DNA of 64,000 nt from Thalassolituus alkanivorans. Its GTDB lineage: Bacteria > Pseudomonadota > Gammaproteobacteria > Pseudomonadales > Oceanobacteraceae. The position numbers and the translations under genes are program-made. Location: contig NZ_JAJAEL010000024.1 of NCBI RefSeq assembly GCF_020447205.1, positions 94,232-158,231 of the forward strand. The letters run 5' to 3'. Numbering within the stretch: position 1 is the first letter of the stretch; the number at the start of each line of letters is the position of its first letter. The notes beneath the pieces were generated by a model, which had not been told where the DNA came from, searched no databases, and saw only the letters and a program-made list of their open reading frames with translations. Shown here piece by piece: positions 28,261 through 36,118 of this stretch.

Positions 28261-28335
28261 CAAACCTCTTCTGATTAAACCTCATTCCGCTTGTGCAAAG
28301 CCTGTCTGTTTATAGCAGCCCAACACTCTGCATTA

Positions 28336-28375
28336 CTGTCACAAAAACTTCATTAAACTGCCGTTGCCGCTCACT
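28336..28375 (+). promoter_or_regulatory. degenerate PhoB-box-like repeats upstream of phnW
   Basis: CTGTCAC-AAAA-ACTTCAT is followed, still on an 11-bp period, by TAAA-CTGCCGT. Individual half-sites match the Pho consensus at four to six of seven positions, weaker than at 20909 and 23913. A TTTTATA -10 candidate lies at 28384-28390, just before the GntR palindrome. Confidence 0.4.
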
Positions 28376-28398
28376 CCGTTAGCTTTTATAGTTTGCGC

Positions 28399-28418
28399 AT
28401 TCTGGTCTAGACCAGAAT
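28399..28418 (+). promoter_or_regulatory. perfect 20-bp GntR operator upstream of phnW
   Basis: ATTCTGGTCTAGACCAGAAT is a perfect palindrome containing TGGTCTAGACCA, the form bound by PhnF/HutC-type regulators. It lies directly downstream of the presumed -10 and 43 bp before the phnW start codon, a position suited to repression by the GntR protein encoded at 26680-27408. Confidence 0.8.
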
Positions 28419-28461
28419 AAGTGAAATACAAAAAACAACTCGGCGCAAACGTGACGGACTT

Positions 28462-29577
28462 ATGAATAACCCTTATTTATTACTCACTCCCGGCCCCCTG
28501 AGTACCACGGCCAGTGTAAAGCAGACCATGCTGCGTGACTGGTGTACCTGGGATGACGATTACAACCTGGGGGTGGTGCAGCCTATCCGTGAACAGTTGG
28601 TAGAGCTGGCGCTCTGTGGTGAAAAAGAGTGCGCTGCAGAGGAATACAGTGCGGTGCTGCTGCAGGGTAGTGGCAGTTTTGCGGTAGAGAGTGTCATCAG
28701 CAGTGCCTTTTCGGCCGATGATAAATTGCTGATTTTAGCCAATGGCGCTTACGGTCAGCGCATTGCCGATATGGCGCGGGTACACCGTATTAATTATGTG
28801 CTGTTAACCGCCGCCGAACATGAATGGGTGAGTCTGGAAGAACTGAATCAGGCTTTGCATGATGACCCGGCCATTACTCATGTGGCGCTGGTTCATTGTG
28901 AAACCACCTCCGGCATTCTGAATCCGCTGGCGGCCTATGCTGAAGTGATTAAAGCCGCCGGCAAAACCCTGATTGTCGATGCCATGAGCTCGTTTGGTGG
29001 TATCGAAATTCCGCTGGCAGCACTGGGTATCGATTTTCTGATCAGCTCGGCTAATAAATGCATTCAGGGCGTGCCCGGTATGGGCTTTGTGATTGCAAGA
29101 CGCGATGCGCTGGCCAAATGTGCCGGTCGTGCGCGCACGTTAAGTCTGGATTTATTTGACCAGTGGCAGTGCATGGAGCAGGGCCATGGTAAATGGCGTT
29201 TTACCTCGCCAACCCATGTGGTGCGCGCTTTTCAGCAGGCGCTGGCAGAACTGGCAGAAGAGGGTGGCATCAGCGCCCGGGCACAGCGTTATGCCGAAAA
29301 CCACCGCACCCTGGTCGATGGTATGCAGGCACTGGGGTTTGAGTGTGTGGTCAGCCGCGATAAACAATCGCCGTTTATTTCGACCTTTAAATATCCCGAT
29401 AATCCGGCGTTCGATTTTAACCAGCTGTATCAGCGCTTAAAGCAGGAAGGCTTTGTGATTTATCCGGGCAAGGTAACGGCAACGCCGTGTTTCCGCATTG
29501 GCCATATCGGTGATGTTTTTCCGCAGGATATGCAGCGTTTGCTGCAGGCGCTGGAAAAGCACCGCTTCTGGCTCTGA
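28462..29577 (+). CDS. phnW: 2-aminoethylphosphonate:pyruvate transaminase
   Basis: It converts 2-aminoethylphosphonate and pyruvate to phosphonoacetaldehyde and alanine. The 371 residues are full length (family about 365). The N-terminus LLTPGPLSTTASVK, the DWCTWDDDY segment and the PLP lysine in SSANKCIQGVPGMGF (about residue 199) are diagnostic. It is the first gene of phnW-HD-phnX, controlled by the palindrome at 28399-28418. It is separated from the GntR operon by about 1 kb of repeats, so it now has its own promoter. Confidence 0.96.
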   Translation: MNNPYLLLTPGPLSTTASVKQTMLRDWCTWDDDYNLGVVQPIREQLVELALCGEKECAAEEYSAVLLQGSGSFAVESVISSAFSADDKLLILANGAYGQRIADMARVHRINYVLLTAAEHEWVSLEELNQALHDDPAITHVALVHCETTSGILNPLAAYAEVIKAAGKTLIVDAMSSFGGIEIPLAALGIDFLISSANKCIQGVPGMGFVIARRDALAKCAGRARTLSLDLFDQWQCMEQGHGKWRFTSPTHVVRAFQQALAELAEEGGISARAQRYAENHRTLVDGMQALGFECVVSRDKQSPFISTFKYPDNPAFDFNQLYQRLKQEGFVIYPGKVTATPCFRIGHIGDVFPQDMQRLLQALEKHRFWL

Positions 29578-29600
29578 CAGCCGACAACGGAGGAATCATC

Positions 29601-30194
29601 ATGCGCTTACGCACGCTGGCGCGCAAAGCCGTGGATCAGGTCTGGCAACCCTTTGCCGAATACGGCCATATGCCACTGGGGGAAGATATTTCCCAGACCC
29701 GGCATGCTCTGCAATGTGCCTGGTTTGCCGAACAGGATAATGCGCCAGCGCATCTGGTTATTGCCGCGCTGCTGCATGATGTTGGCCATTTAATTACCTG
29801 GCAGGAACAGGGGCTGCATCCGGAAGCCGGTGGCGATAACGGCTACCACGAAAAAGTCGGCGCGGCTTTTTTAAGTGAGTATTTTGCCGATGACGTGACC
29901 AAACCCATTCGTCTGCATGTCGCGGCCAAGCGTTATTTGTATTCCACCGATGCCGCATACCGCGAGTCGCTGTCGGCGGCATCGCAGCAGAGTCTGGAAC
30001 TGCAGGGCGGCTGGATGGATGAAAGCACCTGTCGTGCCTTTGAATCCTCGCCCTGGTTTGTTGACGCTTTACGGCTGCGTAAATACGACGAACAGGGTAA
30101 ACAACCGGCCTTAAAAGTACCGGGCATTGACCATTATTACGAACTATTAATTCAGCACACCCGTGTGGTGCAGGAGCGCAATCCCCATGTTTAA
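29601..30194 (+). CDS. PhnZ-like HD-domain oxygenase of phosphonate operons
   Basis: The 197 residues carry the HD pattern of the phosphonate-operon family (TIGR03276-like): His in TRHALQCAWFAE, HD in AALLHDVGH, further metal ligands around YHEKVGAAFL and IRLHVAAKRYL, and a late Asp/His in PGIDHYYELL. Relatives such as PhnZ are mixed-valent di-iron oxygenases that cleave hydroxylated aminophosphonates. No PhnY*/TmpA-type hydroxylase is present, so its substrate here is open. The ATG follows CGGAGGAA; the gene overlaps phnX by 8 bp. Confidence 0.87.
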   Translation: MRLRTLARKAVDQVWQPFAEYGHMPLGEDISQTRHALQCAWFAEQDNAPAHLVIAALLHDVGHLITWQEQGLHPEAGGDNGYHEKVGAAFLSEYFADDVTKPIRLHVAAKRYLYSTDAAYRESLSAASQQSLELQGGWMDESTCRAFESSPWFVDALRLRKYDEQGKQPALKVPGIDHYYELLIQHTRVVQERNPHV

Positions 30195-31014
30195 ATCGCA
30201 ACGTTTTTTTGCCGGGCCAACAGAAGCCGTTATTCTCGACTGGGCGGGCACCACCATTGATTTTGGCTCGCTGGCACCGGTTTACGCCTTTATGGAATTA
30301 TTCGCCGCCGAAGGTATTGAAGTAACCCAGGCCGAAGCGCGTGAACCCATGGGTACCGAAAAACGCGAACACATTACCCGTATGCTGGCCAATCCGCGTA
30401 TTCATGCACGCTGGCTGGAAGTGAAAGGGCAGGAAGCCGACAGCGCCGAAATTGACCGTCTGTACCATGCCTTTGCGCCGATTCAGACGCGCATCGTTGG
30501 CGAGCGTGCGCAATTAATTCCGGGTTGGAAAGCCGCTTACGACCAGCTGCGTGCGCAGGGGTTAAAAATCGGCGGTAATACCGGCTACGGCCCCGGCATG
30601 ATGGAACCGGCGCTGGCCGCCGCCAAAGATCAGGGGTACGAACCGGATGCCTGTGTATTCGCCACCGATGTATTGCGTGGCCGCCCATACGCCGATATGG
30701 CGCTGGCGTTAGCGCTGCAACTGAGCGTTAACCACGTCCACGCCTGCATTAAAGTAGACGATACCTTACCGGGTATTGAAGAAGGCCTGCGTGCCGGTAT
30801 GTGGACCGTCGGTGTCAGCATCAGCGGCAACGAAGTCGGCCTGGATCTGGCCGACTGGCAGGCGCTTTCCGCCAGCGAGCAGGCACAGCGCCGCAGCAAA
30901 GCAACCCAGCGCTTTAACGATGCCGGAGCACATTACGTGATTGATTCGGTCGCGGATTTGCCGGGCGTGATTGCCGATATTAATGCGCGTCTGGCGCGGG
31001 GAGAAAAGCCCTGA
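30187..31014 (+). CDS. phnX: phosphonoacetaldehyde hydrolase (phosphonatase)
   Basis: It splits phosphonoacetaldehyde into acetaldehyde and phosphate. The 275-residue HAD enzyme has the nucleophile Asp18 in ILDWAGTTID, the Schiff-base lysine Lys59 in MGTEKREH, GGNTGYGPGMM and the acidic KVDDTLPGIEEGL motif. ATG at 30187 overlaps the HD gene by 8 bp and follows CAGGAG. The final 152 bp are repeated almost exactly at 33308-33459, marking a junction with acquired DNA immediately downstream. Confidence 0.95.
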   Translation: MFKSQRFFAGPTEAVILDWAGTTIDFGSLAPVYAFMELFAAEGIEVTQAEAREPMGTEKREHITRMLANPRIHARWLEVKGQEADSAEIDRLYHAFAPIQTRIVGERAQLIPGWKAAYDQLRAQGLKIGGNTGYGPGMMEPALAAAKDQGYEPDACVFATDVLRGRPYADMALALALQLSVNHVHACIKVDDTLPGIEEGLRAGMWTVGVSISGNEVGLDLADWQALSASEQAQRRSKATQRFNDAGAHYVIDSVADLPGVIADINARLARGEKP

Positions 31015-31037
31015 ACGGAATTCAGGGCAGGGCTTTT
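31008..31037 (+). terminator. probable terminator of phnW-HD-phnX
   Basis: The stem GCCCTGAA/TTCAGGGC overlaps the phnX stop codon, and a short CTTTT follows. The T run is weak. Confidence 0.5.
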
Positions 31038-31060
31038 GGAGTGCAGAATAGTGGAGTGAT

Positions 31061-31110
31061 GCTTTAACGGATGCTTTAACGGATGCTTTGGGTATGGTGT
31101 CCGTTAAAGC
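31061..31110. repeat. GCTTTAACGGA/TCCGTTAAAGC inverted repeats
   Basis: Two direct copies of GCTTTAACGGA (31061-31071, 31073-31083) face TCCGTTAAAGC (31100-31110), forming an 11-bp perfect hairpin without a T run. The same sequences recur at 33506-33540 and 33577-33587, and a shorter TCCGTTAA at about 37390. They therefore occur at the edges of the acquired segments. Confidence 0.65.
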
Positions 31111-31118
31111 AATGGCGA

Positions 31119-32033
31119 TCATGATTCACGAAGCATGATATCTATTTTTCCGGCATTCGAGAGCTTAGAGGCAATTTCAAGTATTTCATCTTTCATTGCT
31201 AATTTATCTACCCAATGTGAGGGGATATTCTCAAGACCGTAAAAGGCTCCTGCGATTTGCCCGGCAATGGCAGCCGTTGTATCCGCATCATTCCCGATGT
31301 TAGCAGCCATAAGCACGCATTCTTCAAAACTATTACTATTCATAAAACACCAGAGTGCGGACTCCAGACTCTCAATAACATAGCCGCTGCCGGTTAGCTG
31401 TGAATATGAGTTATCGAGGAATCGCGCTTCGGATATGCCGGAAACTTTATCCGTGGCCGGTTTATAAGTATTCCGGGTAAAAATCTCAGCTTTTTCAGTG
31501 CTTGCATAAGCATGGTAAAGAAGACTCGCGAATAACTTACAGCTATCGATGCACTCTGCTGATCCATGCGTTGTGCGAGAACTTTCACCAGCAAATTGTA
31601 TGCACTCTTCCAGATCTGAAAAGAACATTGGAATTGGTGCAAGTCTCATTAAAGAGCCATTGCCGGAAGAGTATTCATCCGCAGCTCCTGAAAACGGATT
31701 GCCGCTTTCAAGATAGCTTCGTAAGGCAGTTGATACTGTGAATCCAATATCGAAGCATTCTCCCGTTGAACTCATGTAACCATATTGATACCAATTGCAG
31801 TATCGGTTCATCTGATCAACGGCATCGAAACCGTTTCTGAATACAAGACTGTGAGCCAGGCATAAAGCCATGGATGTATCATCTGTCCACTCGCCAGCAT
31901 TAAGCCTGAACGGCCCACCACCCATCATATCGGTGACAGGTTCAAAGTTGCCTCGAATCTCAAACTCGACTGTTGTTCCGACGGCGTCACCAATGGCCAG
32001 GCCTACTAATGAACCTATTTTTCTGTTCTCCAT
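31119..32033 (-). CDS. ADP-ribosylglycohydrolase family protein
   Basis: The 304 residues have the ARH/DraG fold signatures: GLAIGDAVGTTVEF at the N-terminus, the first metal motif EWTDDTSMAL (about 47-56) and the second, NIGNDADTTAAIAGQIAG (about 245-262). The family removes ADP-ribose from proteins, nucleic acids or small molecules using two Mg2+ ions. Here it is probably part of an acquired cassette rather than nitrogenase control, as no dra or nif genes are present; a role in countering ADP-ribosylating toxins is inferred. Base composition is more AT-rich than phnX. Confidence 0.88.
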   Translation of the reverse strand: MENRKIGSLVGLAIGDAVGTTVEFEIRGNFEPVTDMMGGGPFRLNAGEWTDDTSMALCLAHSLVFRNGFDAVDQMNRYCNWYQYGYMSSTGECFDIGFTVSTALRSYLESGNPFSGAADEYSSGNGSLMRLAPIPMFFSDLEECIQFAGESSRTTHGSAECIDSCKLFASLLYHAYASTEKAEIFTRNTYKPATDKVSGISEARFLDNSYSQLTGSGYVIESLESALWCFMNSNSFEECVLMAANIGNDADTTAAIAGQIAGAFYGLENIPSHWVDKLAMKDEILEIASKLSNAGKIDIMLRES

Positions 32034-32220
32034 GCATCCCCCACAGAGTGGTGCTAAAAGTTGAGAGCTTATATGTCAGCTTGATTGGATAGGTTGTTTC
32101 CTGATCATGGCGCCTGCATAGGCTTTCCTACACCACATTTTTAAACACCAATGTTATCACTTGCTTCCCGCCAACGATTCCGTGACCGAAAGAGCTATCA
32201 TGGTTAACTCTGGATGGCTT

Positions 32221-32733
32221 CTAAAATGAGTCTGGCCAATTGTTTTCAGAGAAGTATCGGGCTTCTTCTAAGTAACCCAGGCAAAGCTTCTTCTTTTCTG
32301 ATAATTCCACATCATCAAGCTCCTGAACCGCTCCCATCGTATTTTTAACGAATGTATCGAAATCAGACTTAGTGGGTTCTAATAGTGGCACGGAGCATGA
32401 TAAAAATATCTCATGGTCAGTCATGATTGATAAGGCTGACTTTGGATTGTTCTGAATGGCGTTGGCGAACGATAAAAATAATGAAGTGGCTATCCAGCCA
32501 TCTGCGTGCTTTTCCAGCAATCTTCCTAATGTCAGCCAGTCAGGATCACCGGATTCTATTCTTTCAAGAATAGTACTGAACTTTGATCCGTGAGAATAAA
32601 GTGAAAAAGCATATTCTTTCGCATCCGCTGAATTCAGCCCAATTCTCATTGTATTCAGATCCGGTAGCGCATCGGCATCGGCAATGGCAAGTGAGTATGC
32701 AATGATCAGAGGGAGTAAGTATGTGTATTTCAT
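32221..32733 (-). CDS. exported protein of unknown function
   Basis: The 170-residue protein has a hydrophobic N-terminus typical of a signal peptide (MKYTYLLPLIIAYSLAIADA) and a mostly helical remainder, with two cysteines (FLSCSVPLL and KLCLGYLEE). No family is recognised. The start at 32733 is chosen because it begins the signal peptide; an upstream in-frame ATG adds 14 residues. It lies between the ADP-ribosylglycohydrolase and the 107-residue gene, all on the minus strand and within the phnX-tail repeats. Gaps of 187 and 60 bp suggest separate or loosely linked transcription. Confidence 0.6.
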   Translation of the reverse strand: MKYTYLLPLIIAYSLAIADADALPDLNTMRIGLNSADAKEYAFSLYSHGSKFSTILERIESGDPDWLTLGRLLEKHADGWIATSLFLSFANAIQNNPKSALSIMTDHEIFLSCSVPLLEPTKSDFDTFVKNTMGAVQELDDVELSEKKKLCLGYLEEARYFSENNWPDSF

Positions 32734-32793
32734 GAATTCTAAACCTTGAATCGATGGGGAGGTAACCATTGCCATACCCGATTATGCTTCTTT

Positions 32794-33117
32794 TTAAAGC
32801 TTATCAAATATAAGCATTAGCGCCGCTGCAGCAGACAGGATGTCATCACCTTCGTGATAGCCTACCCACTGGCCGTGCCGGTAAATGTCATGACGAAGAT
32901 TACCAACCGATTTTACCTCACCAACTAAAGCCCCATCGGCAGTGATTACTTTTCCGAGCTCTAGTTCGGCAATGACTATTTTGGCATTGTCATAGATTTT
33001 TCCGGCGAAAAACTCACCTAGGCGTGACGAGTGATCCGGATTCCAAAGTACGCCAAATTTGGAATAGCCAAGTAACTCGCCGCTTGTATTCCTGATATAT
33101 TGCCTGGACTCTGACAT
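32794..33117 (-). CDS. small beta-repeat protein (4-fold beta-flower-like)
   Basis: The 107 residues have repeated short strands with turns (NTSGELLGYSKFG, ADGALVGEVKSVG, HGQWVGYHEGDD), resembling the repeating pattern of the '4-fold beta flower' family, and end in a hydrophobic helix (ILSAAAALMLIF). Function is unknown. No clear Shine-Dalgarno sequence is visible upstream. It is the outermost gene of the cassette bounded by the duplicated phnX end. Confidence 0.6.
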   Translation of the reverse strand: MSESRQYIRNTSGELLGYSKFGVLWNPDHSSRLGEFFAGKIYDNAKIVIAELELGKVITADGALVGEVKSVGNLRHDIYRHGQWVGYHEGDDILSAAAALMLIFDKL

Positions 33118-33307
33118 AAAATAAACTCATAAAGTCGCTGTTCTCAGCCTGGTATGGCTTCGATAAATCTGAAAACCATTACGTTCAACGTCTCTTCAGT
33201 ACAACGGACGAGTATACGCGTTTTTTTAATAGCTGTTGTCCGAATTAACCCGCCTGGCTGATGATTCGTCAGGTTTCTGATATCTGAGCAAGACCGAGAG
33301 TTAACGA

Positions 33308-33459
33308 CGCTTTCCGCCAGCGGGCAGGCACAGCGCCGCAGCAAAGCAACCCAGCGCTTTAACGATGCCGGAGCACATTACGTGATTGATTCGGTCGCGG
33401 ATTTACCGGGTGTGATTGCCGATATTAATGCGCGTCTGGCGCGGGGAGAAAAGCCCTGA
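33308..33459 (+). pseudogene. truncated second copy of the phnX 3' end
   Basis: These 152 bp encode the last 50 residues of PhnX with one amino-acid change (E to G in the Ser-Glu-Gln segment) and two silent changes against 30863-31014. The upstream 85% of the gene is absent and no start codon or ribosome-binding site serves it. Related trailer sequence continues to 33540. It is a remnant left by duplication or insertion from a close relative. Confidence 0.9.
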
Positions 33460-33486
33460 ACCGAGTTCAGATCAGGGTTTTTGGAG
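33454..33486 (+). terminator. terminator-like hairpin after the phnX remnant
   Basis: CCCTGA and TCAGGG arms with a T run (GGGTTTTTGG) follow the remnant's stop codon. It corresponds to the hairpin at the true phnX end. Confidence 0.45.
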
Positions 33487-33505
33487 TGCAGAGGAGTGGA
33501 GTGAT

Positions 33506-33587
33506 GCTTTAACGGATGCTTTGGTGGTGTCCGTTAACGCGGGGCAGGGTCACACCTCGTCAGTTTGACTTTGGTGTCCGTTAAAGC
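33506..33587. repeat. second cluster of GCTTTAACGGA/TCCGTTAAAGC repeats
   Basis: GCTTTAACGGA at 33506-33516, TCCGTTAACGC at 33530-33540 and TCCGTTAAAGC at 33577-33587 repeat the motifs at 31061-31110. The last lies 33 bp from the end of the ATPase gene, at the edge of the AT-rich module. Confidence 0.6.
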
Positions 33588-33620
33588 GGGGGAAGATCAA
33601 GGTCAGGTTGCAGGCGTTTG

Positions 33621-35678
33621 TTATGGCATTTGACTCACAGGTTTCAAAAGCTTGTAGCCGCACTCTATTAAGTGATGATTTACTCCGAGCACAGACTCAT
33701 CAAATACTTCATCACTCTCATCAAAAGATGCAGCCACAATACCTTGAATATTTCTCTGTTTAGAGATATTCGTCAAAAGTGCATTTACACTTGTGACCCC
33801 CATAGAATGCTGACCTGGCTCATCCAAAAGAACTAATCCAGGGTGATTCCCGCCTAACTCTTCTGAAGCCGAATATACTGCTAGTAAGTAAGCCCAGATG
33901 AGCCTCACAAAGTCACTTGCTGAAGAATCAGATTTTATATCCGTATTTACTTCTCTCAACTCCAGCCCTGCCAAATATGGAAACAATGTGTCTCTATTTA
34001 TTTCTATATCTGAAGTTGGCGCACTCTTATAGCCAAAAAGGCTCGCATAGCTTCGGAAATGATTCTGAAATTTATTATATTTCTTGACATCCTCAGCAGA
34101 TGATTTTCGTTCCGGCAAGCCTGATAACTCGGCCTTAATATTCCGAAACTCATTGCTGAAATTTACTAAATTACTGACCGAACTGTTTATGATCCTTTCT
34201 GCTTTTAAGAGGCTTTCCACTTTAAGTTCAAGTTGTAGTTTAACTCTTAAGTCAGCCTCTTCTGCATTGCCAGATAACCGTATCTGCTTTTTAAAGCTCA
34301 AGCATACTGCACGCTTATCAGAAACATTTTCTGAATATTCACGAGCTTGAGACTCTAATTTTGTAATTGTTTTTTCTAACCCTAAAATATACCTAGATAC
34401 CATCTTTTTCTGACTATCGAGGTACCTTACATTTTCGTCAATACTCATCGGCTGTATAAGGGTATCTGCTAAAAACAAGGAGTCATCTACGTGTTGATGA
34501 CAAGCCGGACAACTATCAAGCGCAAGGCTCAAACCACTCTCGGCACCAAAGTTTTTGAGTTTTTTAGCAATCTTGTTTTTTTCTAAGTCTTTTTCTATTT
34601 CTGATCTAAGTGATAAATACTCAGTCAGCCTTGATTTGGAAAGCCGAATCTCCGCATTAGCGGAATCAAGCATAGAAACTAGCTGGTCTAATTCTGCTTT
34701 TGAACTCTCATATGCCTCTATCAAATCGATAGAAACATCATCTCTTGTTTTATTCTTAGCCTCGTCAATAGCCTCAATTTTTCTTACCAATTCAACAATG
34801 TAATCACTTAGCGAGAAGGTAGCATCTCCAACTTGCTTCGTAATTCTGACTAGTTGTGGGTCAAACATATCGTCTGCTGTGCGTTTAATACCTATCACAT
34901 TGATAGACTGGTCCTCTTCCAACAATCCAATTTTAACCTTCTCCTCCGACCATTTTGATTGAATATTAGTCAAGTCTGACATCAAAGTTGATTTGAGTCT
35001 TTCGTTTTCGAAAACATCCAACCCCAGAATAAATTCAACGATTTTTGTTCTCACATCACGGATAGCGTAATAGGGTGTATTAGCTATGTAATCAGTCCAC
35101 CCTCTCTTTTGCTCAATTAGGAGCGCTGAAAAAATAGTTTGAATATAAAGTTTTATCTCACCACCATTGGCACCAGGAACGAAAGGAAGACTTAAACCGA
35201 CGAAATTCTCAAGGAATGTAAAATACCCCGATTCAGCGTTCTGTGCTGAGCCTTTATCATGCAAATACTTAGGATATATATCAAATTCTCGATTTTTCCC
35301 CGAAAGATAATCCCCATGTATCACCTCGATTAGTTTCGTATCTTTATCAGTAGAGTTAATCGCTCTTTTTAGAGTTACAACATCACTATTTTTATTTGAG
35401 ATCTGTAAGTAAACATAAGATGATACTATCCTTATCTTATCCTTCTTTTCACCTTCAACATATTCCTTTAATGCATAAGGCAAGGTCTTTTCACCTTTCC
35501 CACCAAGAATTTCCTCCATACCAAGAGAATAGATAAGAGAATTAACCAATGTGCTTTTGCCAGAGGAATTATTACCGCGCACAATGTTTAATCCAGATTT
35601 AAATTCACATTCAAAACCGTATTCACCGCCGGTCGTATTGAGAACTATTTTAAATTTCTCTAAGTGCAAACCAATCAT
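33621..35678 (-). CDS. SMC/Rad50-like ATPase of an ABC-three-component-type system
   Basis: The 685 residues have an N-terminal Walker A (VRGNNSSGKSTLVNSL, about 34-50), a long coiled-coil-rich middle with a zinc-hook-like CPACHQHVD (about 395), and a C-terminal Walker B-type VLLDEPGQHS (about 635). This is the SMC/Rad50/RecN layout in short form. It is the last gene of a three-gene minus-strand operon and overlaps the middle gene as ATGA. Start 35678 is chosen for that overlap and an AGGGA site; 35684 is possible. Composition is much more AT-rich than the flanks. A DNA-sensing motor in defence is inferred. Confidence 0.85.
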   Translation of the reverse strand: MIGLHLEKFKIVLNTTGGEYGFECEFKSGLNIVRGNNSSGKSTLVNSLIYSLGMEEILGGKGEKTLPYALKEYVEGEKKDKIRIVSSYVYLQISNKNSDVVTLKRAINSTDKDTKLIEVIHGDYLSGKNREFDIYPKYLHDKGSAQNAESGYFTFLENFVGLSLPFVPGANGGEIKLYIQTIFSALLIEQKRGWTDYIANTPYYAIRDVRTKIVEFILGLDVFENERLKSTLMSDLTNIQSKWSEEKVKIGLLEEDQSINVIGIKRTADDMFDPQLVRITKQVGDATFSLSDYIVELVRKIEAIDEAKNKTRDDVSIDLIEAYESSKAELDQLVSMLDSANAEIRLSKSRLTEYLSLRSEIEKDLEKNKIAKKLKNFGAESGLSLALDSCPACHQHVDDSLFLADTLIQPMSIDENVRYLDSQKKMVSRYILGLEKTITKLESQAREYSENVSDKRAVCLSFKKQIRLSGNAEEADLRVKLQLELKVESLLKAERIINSSVSNLVNFSNEFRNIKAELSGLPERKSSAEDVKKYNKFQNHFRSYASLFGYKSAPTSDIEINRDTLFPYLAGLELREVNTDIKSDSSASDFVRLIWAYLLAVYSASEELGGNHPGLVLLDEPGQHSMGVTSVNALLTNISKQRNIQGIVAASFDESDEVFDESVLGVNHHLIECGYKLLKPVSQMP

Positions 35679-36118
35679 TCCCATTCCCTAATAATATTTT
35701 CCACCATGCCTTCAGTTATTTTTGAACCTATTGACTGAAGAAAAAAGTAATCATCTTTGAAAGCCATCTCACTATCAATTTCTGAAACGTATTTGGCGCC
35801 ATCTTGAGTTAACTTATATGAAAGTCCAGATTTACTAATCAGCCCTTCAGCTTCAGCATACTGAAGTGATATATTGACTGCTGGATCAACCCCCCATACC
35901 CCAAATAAAATTTGGTTTTGGTTCGCCGACTCTAACAACATTTTCTTTCTTATCTCATCTTTCAAAACCCAGCTGAATAAATGTAGTCGAATTAGGCTAG
36001 ACTTCTTTCCTCGTGATGAGAGATATAATACCAGTAATAGTTGGGTGATTTTATAGATAGGCCTATGCTCAGCCATAAGAGGCATAGGCTTTCTGTGAAA
36101 TGTAAGTTTACTCATCAT
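35675..36118 (-). CDS. small middle component, winged-helix-like
   Basis: The 147-residue protein appears mostly helical, with a segment resembling a winged helix (LQYAEAEGLISKSGLSYKL, then TQDGAKYVSEI). Start and stop overlap both neighbours as ATGA, so the three proteins should be made together. In ABC-three-component systems a small, poorly conserved middle protein sits between the effector and the ATPase, which fits this gene. No catalytic residues are evident. Family assignment rests on gene order and size. Confidence 0.7.
   Translation of the reverse strand: MMSKLTFHRKPMPLMAEHRPIYKITQLLLVLYLSSRGKKSSLIRLHLFSWVLKDEIRKKMLLESANQNQILFGVWGVDPAVNISLQYAEAEGLISKSGLSYKLTQDGAKYVSEIDSEMAFKDDYFFLQSIGSKITEGMVENIIREWE

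Larger units (their letters stand above)
30863..31110 (+). repeat. direct repeat copy A: phnX 3' end plus trailer
   Basis: The coding part (30863-31014) differs from 33308-33459 at only three of 152 positions. The trailing non-coding part is related but diverged, with GGAGTGCAGA, GGAGTGATGCTTTAACGGATGCTTT and GGTGTCCGTTAA shared. The two copies bracket the ADP-ribosylglycohydrolase cassette. Confidence 0.9.

Noticed and set aside
33144..33344. 66-codon minus-strand frame across the phnX remnant junction
   Set aside because: It is antisense to the duplicated phnX end, and the equivalent frame occurs antisense to intact phnX at 30630-30899.
31061..33587. CRISPR-like array from repeated GCTTTAACGGA units
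   Set aside because: The units are too few, irregularly spaced and in both orientations, and no cas genes are present.
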